In this document: positions 1 through 6,388 of the stretch, piece after piece
Layout of the letters: each line of letters starts with the position of its first letter
How positions within the stretch are numbered: the first letter of the stretch is position 1
Assembly: GCA_964505725.1 (NCBI GenBank)
Contig: CAZDJK010000047.1
Location: forward strand, 52,358 to 116,357
DNA length: 64,000 nucleotides
From: CAVRJC01 sp964505725
GTDB lineage: Bacteria; Actinomycetota; Acidimicrobiia; IMCC26256; DASPTH01
Direction of reading: 5' to 3'
Program-made: the position numbers and the translations under genes
Notes under the pieces: generated by a model
Told to the model about the DNA's origin: nothing
The model's input: only the letters and a program-made list of their open reading frames with translations
Databases searched by the model: none

Positions 1-4
1 CCGC

Positions 5-781
5 GTGACCGGCCTCACCCTTGCCGATGGCATCGGCACCGTCACCATCGACAACGCTCCCGCGCGCAACGCGCTGGACAACGACACGCGCAAGGCGTTG
101 TTGGACGCGTTGCGCGCGGCGACGGCCGACGCCGCGTGCGTGGCGATCGTCCTCACCGGCGCCGGCGACACCTTCTGCGCCGGCGGGGACCTCGCGTCGA
201 TGCCCACCGACGAGGCGGCGATTCGTCCTCGGCTCGGCGAGATGCACGAGATCACGCGGCTCCTCCATTCGGGCCCGAAGCCGGTGGTCGCCGCAGTCGA
301 CGGCTTCGCGTTCGGCTCCGGGCTCTCGCTCGCGTCCGCGAGCGACCGCGTCGTCGCCACCGACCGGGCGCGGTTCGGCTGCTCGTTCGGGCGCGTCGGC
401 ATCGTCGCAGACAGCGGGCTGCTCTGGACCCTGCCGCACCGCGTCGGCGGGCCCGCGGCCCGGGCGATCATGCTGGAGAACCGCGTGCTCGAGGCCGACG
501 AGGCGCAACGCCTCGGCCTGGTCGACGAGGTGGTCCCCGCCACCGAGCTCAGGTCCCGCGCCGAGGCGTGGGCCGGGATGTTCCGTGACACCGCGCCGGG
601 AGCTGTCGCGGCGACCAAGCGCCTGCTCGCGGAGTCGCGCGGCTCGCTCGACGAGCTGCTCACGGCCGAGATGGACGCGCAGATCGATCTGCTCGCGACC
701 GCGGACTTCGCCGAGGGTCGGGCGGCGTTCTTCGAGAAGCGCCCGCCGGTGTTCGGTCCCGCGCGGGCGCGCGGGATCTGA
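5..781 (+). CDS. Enoyl-CoA hydratase/isomerase family protein
   Basis: Crotonase-fold enzyme that hydrates or isomerises enoyl-CoA thioesters in fatty-acid or related acyl-CoA breakdown. The first oxyanion-hole segment (TFCAGGDLASM, about residues 57-67) and the second (DGFAFGSGLSLA, about 99-110) are present. The 258-aa length is normal for a stand-alone crotonase. The GTG start lies only 4 nt from the window edge, so a start further upstream cannot be excluded. The substrate cannot be read from the sequence. It converges on the LLM oxidoreductase that follows, with a 5-nt gap between stops. Confidence 0.85.
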   Translation: MTGLTLADGIGTVTIDNAPARNALDNDTRKALLDALRAATADAACVAIVLTGAGDTFCAGGDLASMPTDEAAIRPRLGEMHEITRLLHSGPKPVVAAVDGFAFGSGLSLASASDRVVATDRARFGCSFGRVGIVADSGLLWTLPHRVGGPAARAIMLENRVLEADEAQRLGLVDEVVPATELRSRAEAWAGMFRDTAPGAVAATKRLLAESRGSLDELLTAEMDAQIDLLATADFAEGRAAFFEKRPPVFGPARARGI

Positions 782-786
782 GCGAG

Positions 787-1803
787 CTACTCGTCGACGA
801 GCTCGGCAATCGTCTCGATCGCCTCCGGGTCGCGCGTGCTGAGGATCATCGTCGTGATCGGAGCTTCCCTCCAGGCCCCGAGGCGGTCGCGGATGCGCTC
901 CTTCGGCCCGCACAACGAGACCTCGTCGACCAGCTCGTCGGGCACCGCGGCCGCGGCGCCCGCGCGATCTCCGCTCGTGAAGCACTTCTGGATCGCGAGC
1001 GCCTGCTCCTCGTAGCCGTACCGGCACGCGACCGCGTAGTAGAAGTTCCGGCCCGGCGGGCCCATGCCACCGATGTACAGCGCGAGCTGCGGCTTCACCG
1101 TCGCACGGCAGGCGTCGACGTCGTCGCCGACGGCCACGTACACCGACGGTGCGATGTCGAACCGGTCACGGTCCACGTCCCCCAGCGCGGCCCCGTACGT
1201 CTCCTGAAACCGCGTGGGCGAGAAGATCATCGGCAGCCACCCGTCGGCGATCTCCGCCGCCAGCGCCACGTTCCGGGGGCCGATCGCCGCGAGGTAGATC
1301 GGGAGGTCGGCCCGGCGCGGGTGGATGATCAGCTTGAGCGGCTTCCCCTCACCCGAGGCTCCCGCGCCGTGATACGGGATGTCGTAGTGCGCGCCGTGGT
1401 GCTCGAGCGGCGCTTCGCGCCGGAGGACGTCGCGCACGATCTCCACGTATTCGCGCGTCTTGACCAGTGGCTTGCCGTAGGGCACCCCGTGCCAGCCCTC
1501 CACCACCGCCGGTCCCGAGAGACCCAGTCCGAGGAGGAAGCGGCCCCCGGTGAGCAGGTCGAAGGTCGCCGCGGTCATCGCGGTGGCCGCGGGCGTGCGC
1601 GCAGGCATCTGCATCACCGCGGTGCCGAGGTTGATCGTGCTCGTCTGGCCGGCGAGGTAGGCGAGCGGCACGACCGCATCCGACCCGTAGGCTTCGGCCG
1701 TCCAGACCGAGTGGTAGCCGAGCGCCTCGGCTCTCTGCACGAGCGCGACCAGGTTGCTCGGCGCGTTGGCGTCGAAGTAGCCGAGGTTGAGTCCCAGGCG
1801 CAC
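787..1803 (-). CDS. LLM-class F420-dependent oxidoreductase
   Basis: Luciferase-like monooxygenase fold (TIM barrel, about 338 aa) of the branch that in actinobacteria uses coenzyme F420. Family segments are visible: the N-terminal LGLNLGYF strand, [22 protein letters not shown], and [16 protein letters not shown] before the active-site helix. It probably oxidises or reduces a small organic substrate by hydride transfer to or from F420; the substrate is unknown. The next gene on the same strand, upstream in transcription (1814-2152), ends 10 nt before this start, so the two are probably co-transcribed. Confidence 0.88.
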   Translation of the reverse strand: MRLGLNLGYFDANAPSNLVALVQRAEALGYHSVWTAEAYGSDAVVPLAYLAGQTSTINLGTAVMQMPARTPAATAMTAATFDLLTGGRFLLGLGLSGPAVVEGWHGVPYGKPLVKTREYVEIVRDVLRREAPLEHHGAHYDIPYHGAGASGEGKPLKLIIHPRRADLPIYLAAIGPRNVALAAEIADGWLPMIFSPTRFQETYGAALGDVDRDRFDIAPSVYVAVGDDVDACRATVKPQLALYIGGMGPPGRNFYYAVACRYGYEEQALAIQKCFTSGDRAGAAAAVPDELVDEVSLCGPKERIRDRLGAWREAPITTMILSTRDPEAIETIAELVDE

Positions 1804-1813
1804 GACGCCGCTC

Positions 1814-2152
1814 TCAGTCGGTGGCGACGCGATCGCCGAGCGGCTCGTAGAACCAGAGCTGGGCCGAAGCGGCGTCGAAGCTGTCGTGCATCTTCATCGC
1901 GTCGGTCCCCATCGCCGTGCCCATGGTCTTCTGCACGTCGTCCATGCTGTCCGCTTCGACCTCGTAGATGGCGAGGTAACGGCGGGCGCCCTCCTTGTCG
2001 GCGCCGGGGTCGACCCGTCGGAACCGCTGGGCGGCCGAGAAGCCGTCGAGGGCCAGGATGTCGGGCACGTGCTGGTTGGTGTACCAGTCGTTGAACTCGT
2101 CGTGGCGGTCGTCAGCGGCGTTGGTCTGCACGACCATGATGAACTTCGGCAT
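1814..2152 (-). CDS. Small dimeric alpha-beta-barrel (EthD/ABM-like) protein
   Basis: A 112-aa protein starting [12 protein letters not shown]. An alternative start 4 codons upstream adds MRRR; I prefer the internal ATG because the beta strand typical of the fold begins right after it. The layout (strand, [19 protein letters not shown] helix, [10 protein letters not shown] strand) is that of dimeric ferredoxin-like-barrel proteins related to EthD and antibiotic-biosynthesis monooxygenases. These act on small organic molecules or accompany such enzymes. Its tight linkage to the LLM oxidoreductase suggests a shared pathway. Specific function is unknown. Confidence 0.75.
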   Translation of the reverse strand: MPKFIMVVQTNAADDRHDEFNDWYTNQHVPDILALDGFSAAQRFRRVDPGADKEGARRYLAIYEVEADSMDDVQKTMGTAMGTDAMKMHDSFDAASAQLWFYEPLGDRVATD

Positions 2153-2215
2153 TCGTCGCCTCACTGGTGTCGGGCCGGGCCTGCGTGCGCCGGCGGGTCG
2201 GGCAGCATACGCCGA

Positions 2216-2221
2216 TAGCCT
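2216..2221 (+). promoter_or_regulatory. Putative -10 box for the epimerase gene
   Basis: TAGCCT fits the actinobacterial TANNNT -10 consensus. If used, it gives a leader of roughly 80-90 nt that contains the four 14-bp repeats at 2247-2302. No clear -35 box was seen. Confidence 0.3.
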
Positions 2222-2246
2222 CCCCCGGGACCGGTGGTGCGGGCAA

Positions 2247-2302
2247 CCGGAGACGGTCGGCCGGAGACGTTCGGCCGGAGACGGTCGGCCGGAGACGGTC
2301 GG
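2247..2302 (+). repeat. Four tandem 14-bp repeats in the leader of the epimerase gene
   Basis: CCGGAGACGGTCGG occurs four times head to tail (2247, 2261, 2275, 2289). The second copy carries a single G-to-T change. The array ends 8 nt before the GTG start at 2311. Each unit contains GGAGA, a weak Shine-Dalgarno-like motif, so the array might present repeated ribosome-binding sequences or bind a protein. Confidence 0.85.
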
Positions 2303-2310
2303 GAGGCGCG

Positions 2311-3339
2311 GTGAAGCTGCTCGTGCTCGGCGGGACCTCGTTCGTGGGCCGTCACATCGTCGAGGCTGCGCTCGACGCCGGTCACGACGTCACGCTCTTC
2401 AACCGTGGGGTCTCGAACCCCGGCCTGTTCCCCGACTGCGAGCACCGGAGGGGTGACCGCGAGGCGGGCGACCTCGCGTCGCTGTCGACGGGCGAATGGG
2501 ACGGCGTCATCGACGTGAACGGCTACACACCGAGAGATGCGCGCGACAGCACTGCGCTCCTCGACGGGCGGGTGGGCTGGTACACGTTCGTCTCCAGCAT
2601 GGGTGTGTACCCGCGCCCCGCGCGCGATCCGATCGGCGACGGCTCGCCGCTCGTCCCCGCCGCCGACCCCGACCTCGAGGCGCGCCACGACCGCGACGCT
2701 TACGGCCCGATGAAGGTCGCGTGCGAGCACATCGTGCGCGCGCGCTACGGCGCGCGGTGCAGCATCGTGCGGCCGGGCCTGGTGGTGGGGCCCTACGACA
2801 CGAGCGACCGTTTCACCTGGTTCGTCCGGCGGGTGGCGCGCGGCGTCACCATCGTCGCCCCGGGTCGCCCCGCGCCGCCCGCGCAGCCCGTTCAGCTGGT
2901 TCACGCACGTGACCTCGGGGAATTCTGCGTGCACGTGACGGGGCGGACGAGCGGCGCTTTCAACGCGGTCGGACCGACCGATCCGACCACGCTCGCCGAC
3001 GTGCTGGCCGCGTGCGCGCAGGCCGCAGGTGTCGAGCCCGACTTCGTGTGGGTCGACGAGGAATTCCTGGAGCAGCGGAAGGCGAAGTACCCGCGCCCGC
3101 CCCACTGGCCCGCGTTCGTGCACGGCGACGGGTTCCTGCAGACGTCGGTGGCGGGCGCGGCCGCTGCGGGGCTGCGCAACCGGCCGCTGGTGGAGATCGC
3201 GGCGAGCACGCTGGCGTGGGACCGCACGCGGGACCAGGACGCGCCGCTCGGCGACGGGCGTTGGCTGACCCTCGACCGCGAGCGGGAGCTCCTCGACGAG
3301 TGGAATCGGAGCCGCACGCGAGGCAGTGTTGGCTCGTGA
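2311..3339 (+). CDS. NAD-dependent epimerase/dehydratase (extended SDR)
   Basis: A 342-aa Rossmann-fold protein. The start is the GTG that yields VKLLVLGGTSFVGRHIV, so the nucleotide-binding motif GGTSFVG begins at about residue 7. The DVNGY and FVSSMGVYP strands and an AYGPMKVACE helix with the catalytic Tyr and Lys follow, as in extended SDRs that act on nucleotide sugars or related compounds. The substrate is not predictable. An in-frame extension upstream would read through the tandem repeats and is unlikely. It is followed 44 nt later by a same-strand LLM oxidoreductase. Confidence 0.8.
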   Translation: MKLLVLGGTSFVGRHIVEAALDAGHDVTLFNRGVSNPGLFPDCEHRRGDREAGDLASLSTGEWDGVIDVNGYTPRDARDSTALLDGRVGWYTFVSSMGVYPRPARDPIGDGSPLVPAADPDLEARHDRDAYGPMKVACEHIVRARYGARCSIVRPGLVVGPYDTSDRFTWFVRRVARGVTIVAPGRPAPPAQPVQLVHARDLGEFCVHVTGRTSGAFNAVGPTDPTTLADVLAACAQAAGVEPDFVWVDEEFLEQRKAKYPRPPHWPAFVHGDGFLQTSVAGAAAAGLRNRPLVEIAASTLAWDRTRDQDAPLGDGRWLTLDRERELLDEWNRSRTRGSVGS

Positions 3340-3383
3340 CCGGCGGCACGCCGCCGGGTGCCGGACGCATGGAGGAGGCAGCC

Positions 3384-4265
3384 GTGAAGTGGGGGATCGT
3401 CTTCGCCAGCACGAGGTTCCCCGAGCCCGACCAGGCGGTCCTGATGGCGCAGGCCGCCGAGCGCGCCGGGTTCGAGTCGTTGTGGTGCCCGGAGCACGTG
3501 GTCGTCGCGATCGGCGACCACGTCACTCCGTACGGTGCGTCGCCGGACGGGAAGATGGACCGTCTCTGGCGGCGCGGGGGGATCCCCGATCCGCTGGTGT
3601 GGCTCGCGTTCGTGGCCGCGCAGACGTCGACGATCAAGCTCGGGACCAACGTCATGATCGTCCCCGAGCACCAGCCGACGGTGCTCGCCAAGAGCGCGGC
3701 GACCCTCGACGCGCTGTCGGGCGGGCGGGTCGAGCTCGGGATCGGCGTCGGCGTGCTCCCCGAGGAGTACGAAGCCGTCGGGATGGGGTTCCACGACCGC
3801 GGCCGCCGGATGGACGAGGCGATCGAGGTGATGCGGGCGCTGTGGACCGAGGAGGTCGCGTCGTACCACGGTGAGTCGGTGCACTTCACCGACGTGCGCT
3901 GCGACCCGAGCCCGGTACGCGGGACGATCCCGCTGCACATCGGGGGGATCTCGAAGGCGGCGACGCGGCGCGCGGGCGTGTACGGCGACGGGTACTTCCC
4001 GTTCGTGGGCGTCGAGCTCGAGCTCTACTCGACCCTCGAGCGCCTGTTCGGCGAGGTGCACGCGGAGGCCGACCGCGCCGGCCGCGACCCCGATGCGATC
4101 GAGTTCACCGTGGGGGGCGCGCGGACCGTCGCGGAGGCGGAGCGGATGGCGGCGCTCGGCGTGCACCGGTGCACGGTCGCGGTGCGGGCCAGGGAGCCCG
4201 AGCAGGTCTGGGACGAGCTCGCCGAGTTCGGCGAGACCGTCATCGGCCCGACGCGCGACCTCTGA
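3384..4265 (+). CDS. LLM-class F420-dependent oxidoreductase
   Basis: A 293-aa luciferase-like F420 enzyme. The GTG start follows a strong GGAGGAG at 3371-3377; an ATG at 3369 is in frame but has no ribosome-binding site. Family segments: KWGIVFAS, ESLWCPEHVVV, LGTNVMIVPEHQP, and SGGRVELGIGVGVLPEEYEAVG. The QTSTIKLGTNV / SGGRVELGIG pairing is typical of the TIGR03619-like subfamily. The substrate is unknown. It is probably co-transcribed with the upstream epimerase. Confidence 0.88.
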   Translation: MKWGIVFASTRFPEPDQAVLMAQAAERAGFESLWCPEHVVVAIGDHVTPYGASPDGKMDRLWRRGGIPDPLVWLAFVAAQTSTIKLGTNVMIVPEHQPTVLAKSAATLDALSGGRVELGIGVGVLPEEYEAVGMGFHDRGRRMDEAIEVMRALWTEEVASYHGESVHFTDVRCDPSPVRGTIPLHIGGISKAATRRAGVYGDGYFPFVGVELELYSTLERLFGEVHAEADRAGRDPDAIEFTVGGARTVAEAERMAALGVHRCTVAVRAREPEQVWDELAEFGETVIGPTRDL

Positions 4266-4315
4266 CGCCACCCGGGGGTGGGGTCGGGGCAATTCCCTTT
4301 CCGGTGTGCGTTCGT

Positions 4316-4321
4316 TAGGCT
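4316..4321 (+). promoter_or_regulatory. Leaderless -10 box (TAGGCT)
   Basis: TAGGCT ends 6 nt before the ATG at 4328 and no Shine-Dalgarno is present. This geometry predicts transcription starting at or next to the start codon. Confidence 0.5.
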
Positions 4322-4327
4322 CGAAGC

Positions 4328-5299
4328 ATGCTTGCTGCGCTTGGTATCGACCTCGACTCCGACGCCTTCGACCTCTCCTTCCGGGAGCCTCCTCTCAGCG
4401 AGCGATCCGGCATGCCCATGATGATGGCGATGGGCGACCGGGTCGCGGGCCCGTTCCTCGGCCTCTTCTTCGACGCGCCGTCCACCCCGGAGCAGCTCGC
4501 CGGGCCACCCGATCTCGCGCCCGCGCACAGCCACTCGTGCGACAACTTCCGCATCTGCATGAAGGGTGAGCTCTGGGTGGGCCAGGAGCGCTACCACCAC
4601 GGCGAGTTCCGTCTGCAGGAGTCGGGGCGTCCGTACGGGCAGGATGGCGACGCCCCGCACGAAGAGGGTAACTGGCGGATCATCTTCTTCGCCGACCGCC
4701 GCGGCCACGCGGTGCGGCCGACGAATCCCGAGCTCGCCGAGCGCGCGCGCGAGGCGTCCAAGAACGCCGACCGCAGCCGCTACGCGGACCTGCTCCCGGC
4801 GGTGCTCGACTTCGACGACCGCGGGGTCGTCGGCATGGTCACCACCATCGCGACCCCTCGGAGCAAGCTCGGGCACATCGACGGGTCGTTCGACGACGCC
4901 GAACGGTGGGAGTCGCTCGGCGACTCCCGGATCGCCGCGTCGCTCCTCGGTCTCCCCGACCTCGGCCCGGTGGTGTTGCTCGTTCGCACGCCCGCGGGCG
5001 CGGTGTCGGCGCCGGCGTGCTCCTTCGACACCGAGGGGTTCCGGCTCGTGATCTCGGGCTCGTACGAGCTCGACGGCCGCGATCGCGTGATGGGTGACAT
5101 GCGGTTCCAGGCGGCGAACACGGCGTGGGAGCGCGTGGTCGCCGGGCCCGACGGTCTCGACGAGGTGGTCATCCTCGGCGACCGTCGCGGCGCGACGCCC
5201 CACGTCGACGACGGCGACCCCGCCGCCCGCGCCTGGGCCGACGGCCTCACCGAGATGCTGGAGTCGCTCGAAGCGAAGCTGCCCGAGCTCGCCTCCTAG
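4328..5299 (+). CDS. Cupin-like conserved protein of unknown function
   Basis: A 323-aa protein with no signal peptide or membrane segment. Around residues 60-100 it reads HSHSCDNFRICMKGELWVG followed by HGEFRLQESGRPYG, the His/Glu/Gly pattern of a cupin barrel that could hold a metal. The C-terminal half is a second beta-rich region with SYELDGR, possibly a degenerate second barrel, but I cannot assign it. I do not recognise a named family. It may be an RmlC-type dioxygenase or a small-molecule-binding protein. Confidence 0.65.
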   Translation: MLAALGIDLDSDAFDLSFREPPLSERSGMPMMMAMGDRVAGPFLGLFFDAPSTPEQLAGPPDLAPAHSHSCDNFRICMKGELWVGQERYHHGEFRLQESGRPYGQDGDAPHEEGNWRIIFFADRRGHAVRPTNPELAERAREASKNADRSRYADLLPAVLDFDDRGVVGMVTTIATPRSKLGHIDGSFDDAERWESLGDSRIAASLLGLPDLGPVVLLVRTPAGAVSAPACSFDTEGFRLVISGSYELDGRDRVMGDMRFQAANTAWERVVAGPDGLDEVVILGDRRGATPHVDDGDPAARAWADGLTEMLESLEAKLPELAS

Positions 5300-5318
5300 A
5301 CCTCCGTCTCCCGATCCA

Positions 5319-5357
5319 TTGTCGGATACGCGCTCGTAGAGAGCGCGAATTCGACAA
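5319..5357. promoter_or_regulatory. Long interrupted inverted repeat (operator or terminator)
   Basis: GCGCTC at 5330-5335 and GAGCGC at 5341-5346 form a 6-bp stem with a 5-nt loop. TTGTCG (5319-5324) and CGACAA (5352-5357) pair outside it. It lies 20-58 nt after the cupin-like gene stop and well before the thioesterase promoter. There is no T-run, so a repressor operator or a weak terminator are both possible. Confidence 0.45.
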
Positions 5358-5443
5358 CGAATCCGATCCAGTTGCGCGGCGTCTGTTCCACGGGACGCCG
5401 CGGTCGACGGCCGGCCCCCGGAACCACCCCGGAGACGGTGGGG

Positions 5444-5449
5444 TAGCGT
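5444..5449 (+). promoter_or_regulatory. Putative -10 box for the thioesterase gene
   Basis: TAGCGT at 5444-5449 gives a leader of about 43 nt containing GGGAGGT. It also overlaps an in-frame GTG at 5448, which argues against that GTG being the start. Confidence 0.4.
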
Positions 5450-5498
5450 GCGGCCGGTTCCGACCGGTCCGAGTGGCCGGTCCGAGTGGGAGGTCACC

Positions 5499-6347
5499 AT
5501 GGCGCAGGTCCCGTCCGTGCTCACGGTCTCCGAGTTGGGCGAGGGTCGCTACTCGGCTCCCCACCCGACGGAGGATCCCGAGCAGCGCGACGTCGTGTTC
5601 AGCGGGCAGCTCCTGGCCCAGATGATCATGACCGCCGACCACGCGGTCGAGGGCGCCAAGGAGGTGAAGTCGATCCACGGGATCTTCGCCCGCGCGGGGA
5701 GCTACAGCGGCGGCCCGATCGAGTACGCGCTCGAGACCATGCACTCGGGTCGCGCGTGGGGGAGCGACACCATCACCGCATGGCAGGGAGACCGGCTGCT
5801 GTCGCGGTCGCTCGTATTGCTCAACGCCATCGAGCCCGACCTGATCCGCCACGGGTCCGCGATGCCGGCGGTGCCGCGGCCCGACGACCTCGCAGCCGAC
5901 CCTCGCGCGCTCGTGTTCCCGGGCACCGAGAGCCGCACCATCGACGACCCCACGGCCGTCGGCCCCACGGGCGCGCCCGCGATGTGCTTCTGGATGCGCC
6001 ACGGCGAGTCGTACGACTCGGTCGCCGCCAACCAGGCGGTGCTCGCGTGGTGCCAACCGGGGTTCATCATCGGACTCGCCATGCGCCCGCACGCCGACGT
6101 CGTGCGCATCGGCGAAGCGCACCGCACGGTGTCGACCGGGGTGATCGCGCACACGTGCCACTTCCACGACGAGTTCGACGTCGGCGAGTGGCTGCTCGTG
6201 GCCCAGGAGGCCTCGTTCGCCGGCCGCGGACGCGTCTACGGCTCGGGCTCGGTGTTCACCGAGGACGGCAGACTGGTGTCGACGTTCGCGCAGGACAGCA
6301 TGGTCCGTGGCGTGAGCGGCGACCTCGATCCGCGACGTTCCATGTAG
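5499..6347 (+). CDS. Acyl-CoA thioesterase, TesB-like double hotdog
   Basis: A 282-aa protein that probably hydrolyses acyl-CoA thioesters. The N-terminal hotdog has VVFSGQLLAQMIMTADHAV and KSIHGIFARAGSY; the C-terminal one has VSTGVIAHTCHFHDEFDVGEWLL and AGRGRVYGSGSVFTEDG. This is the two-domain arrangement and C-terminal RGRVYGSG...DG ending of TesB-type thioesterases. The ATG start follows GGGAGGT at the right spacing. Substrate chain length is unknown. It is followed by a hairpin and then the flippase-like fusion gene on the same strand. Confidence 0.8.
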   Translation: MAQVPSVLTVSELGEGRYSAPHPTEDPEQRDVVFSGQLLAQMIMTADHAVEGAKEVKSIHGIFARAGSYSGGPIEYALETMHSGRAWGSDTITAWQGDRLLSRSLVLLNAIEPDLIRHGSAMPAVPRPDDLAADPRALVFPGTESRTIDDPTAVGPTGAPAMCFWMRHGESYDSVAANQAVLAWCQPGFIIGLAMRPHADVVRIGEAHRTVSTGVIAHTCHFHDEFDVGEWLLVAQEASFAGRGRVYGSGSVFTEDGRLVSTFAQDSMVRGVSGDLDPRRSM

Positions 6348-6353
6348 TCCACA

Positions 6354-6374
6354 CCAAACTTGCGTCAAGTTTGG
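6354..6374. promoter_or_regulatory. Perfect 9-bp palindrome with 3-nt spacer
   Basis: CCAAACTTG and CAAGTTTGG flank CGT. The element sits between the thioesterase stop (6347) and the GTG start at 6389. It is AT-rich against its surroundings and has no T-run after it, so a TetR-type operator fits at least as well as an intrinsic terminator. Confidence 0.5.
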
Positions 6375-6388
6375 GAGGGGACGGGCAG

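Noticed and set aside
2161..3123. Long open frame on the minus strand opposite the epimerase gene (and many similar long antisense frames, for example 6365-8872, 26717-29479, 45215-48916)
   Set aside because: They are Arg/His/Asp-rich products of high-GC third-position bias opposite well-supported genes, without domains or ribosome-binding sites.
5448..6347. Start of the thioesterase at GTG 5448
   Set aside because: That GTG overlaps the -10 box TAGCGT; ATG 5499 has a good GGGAGGT.
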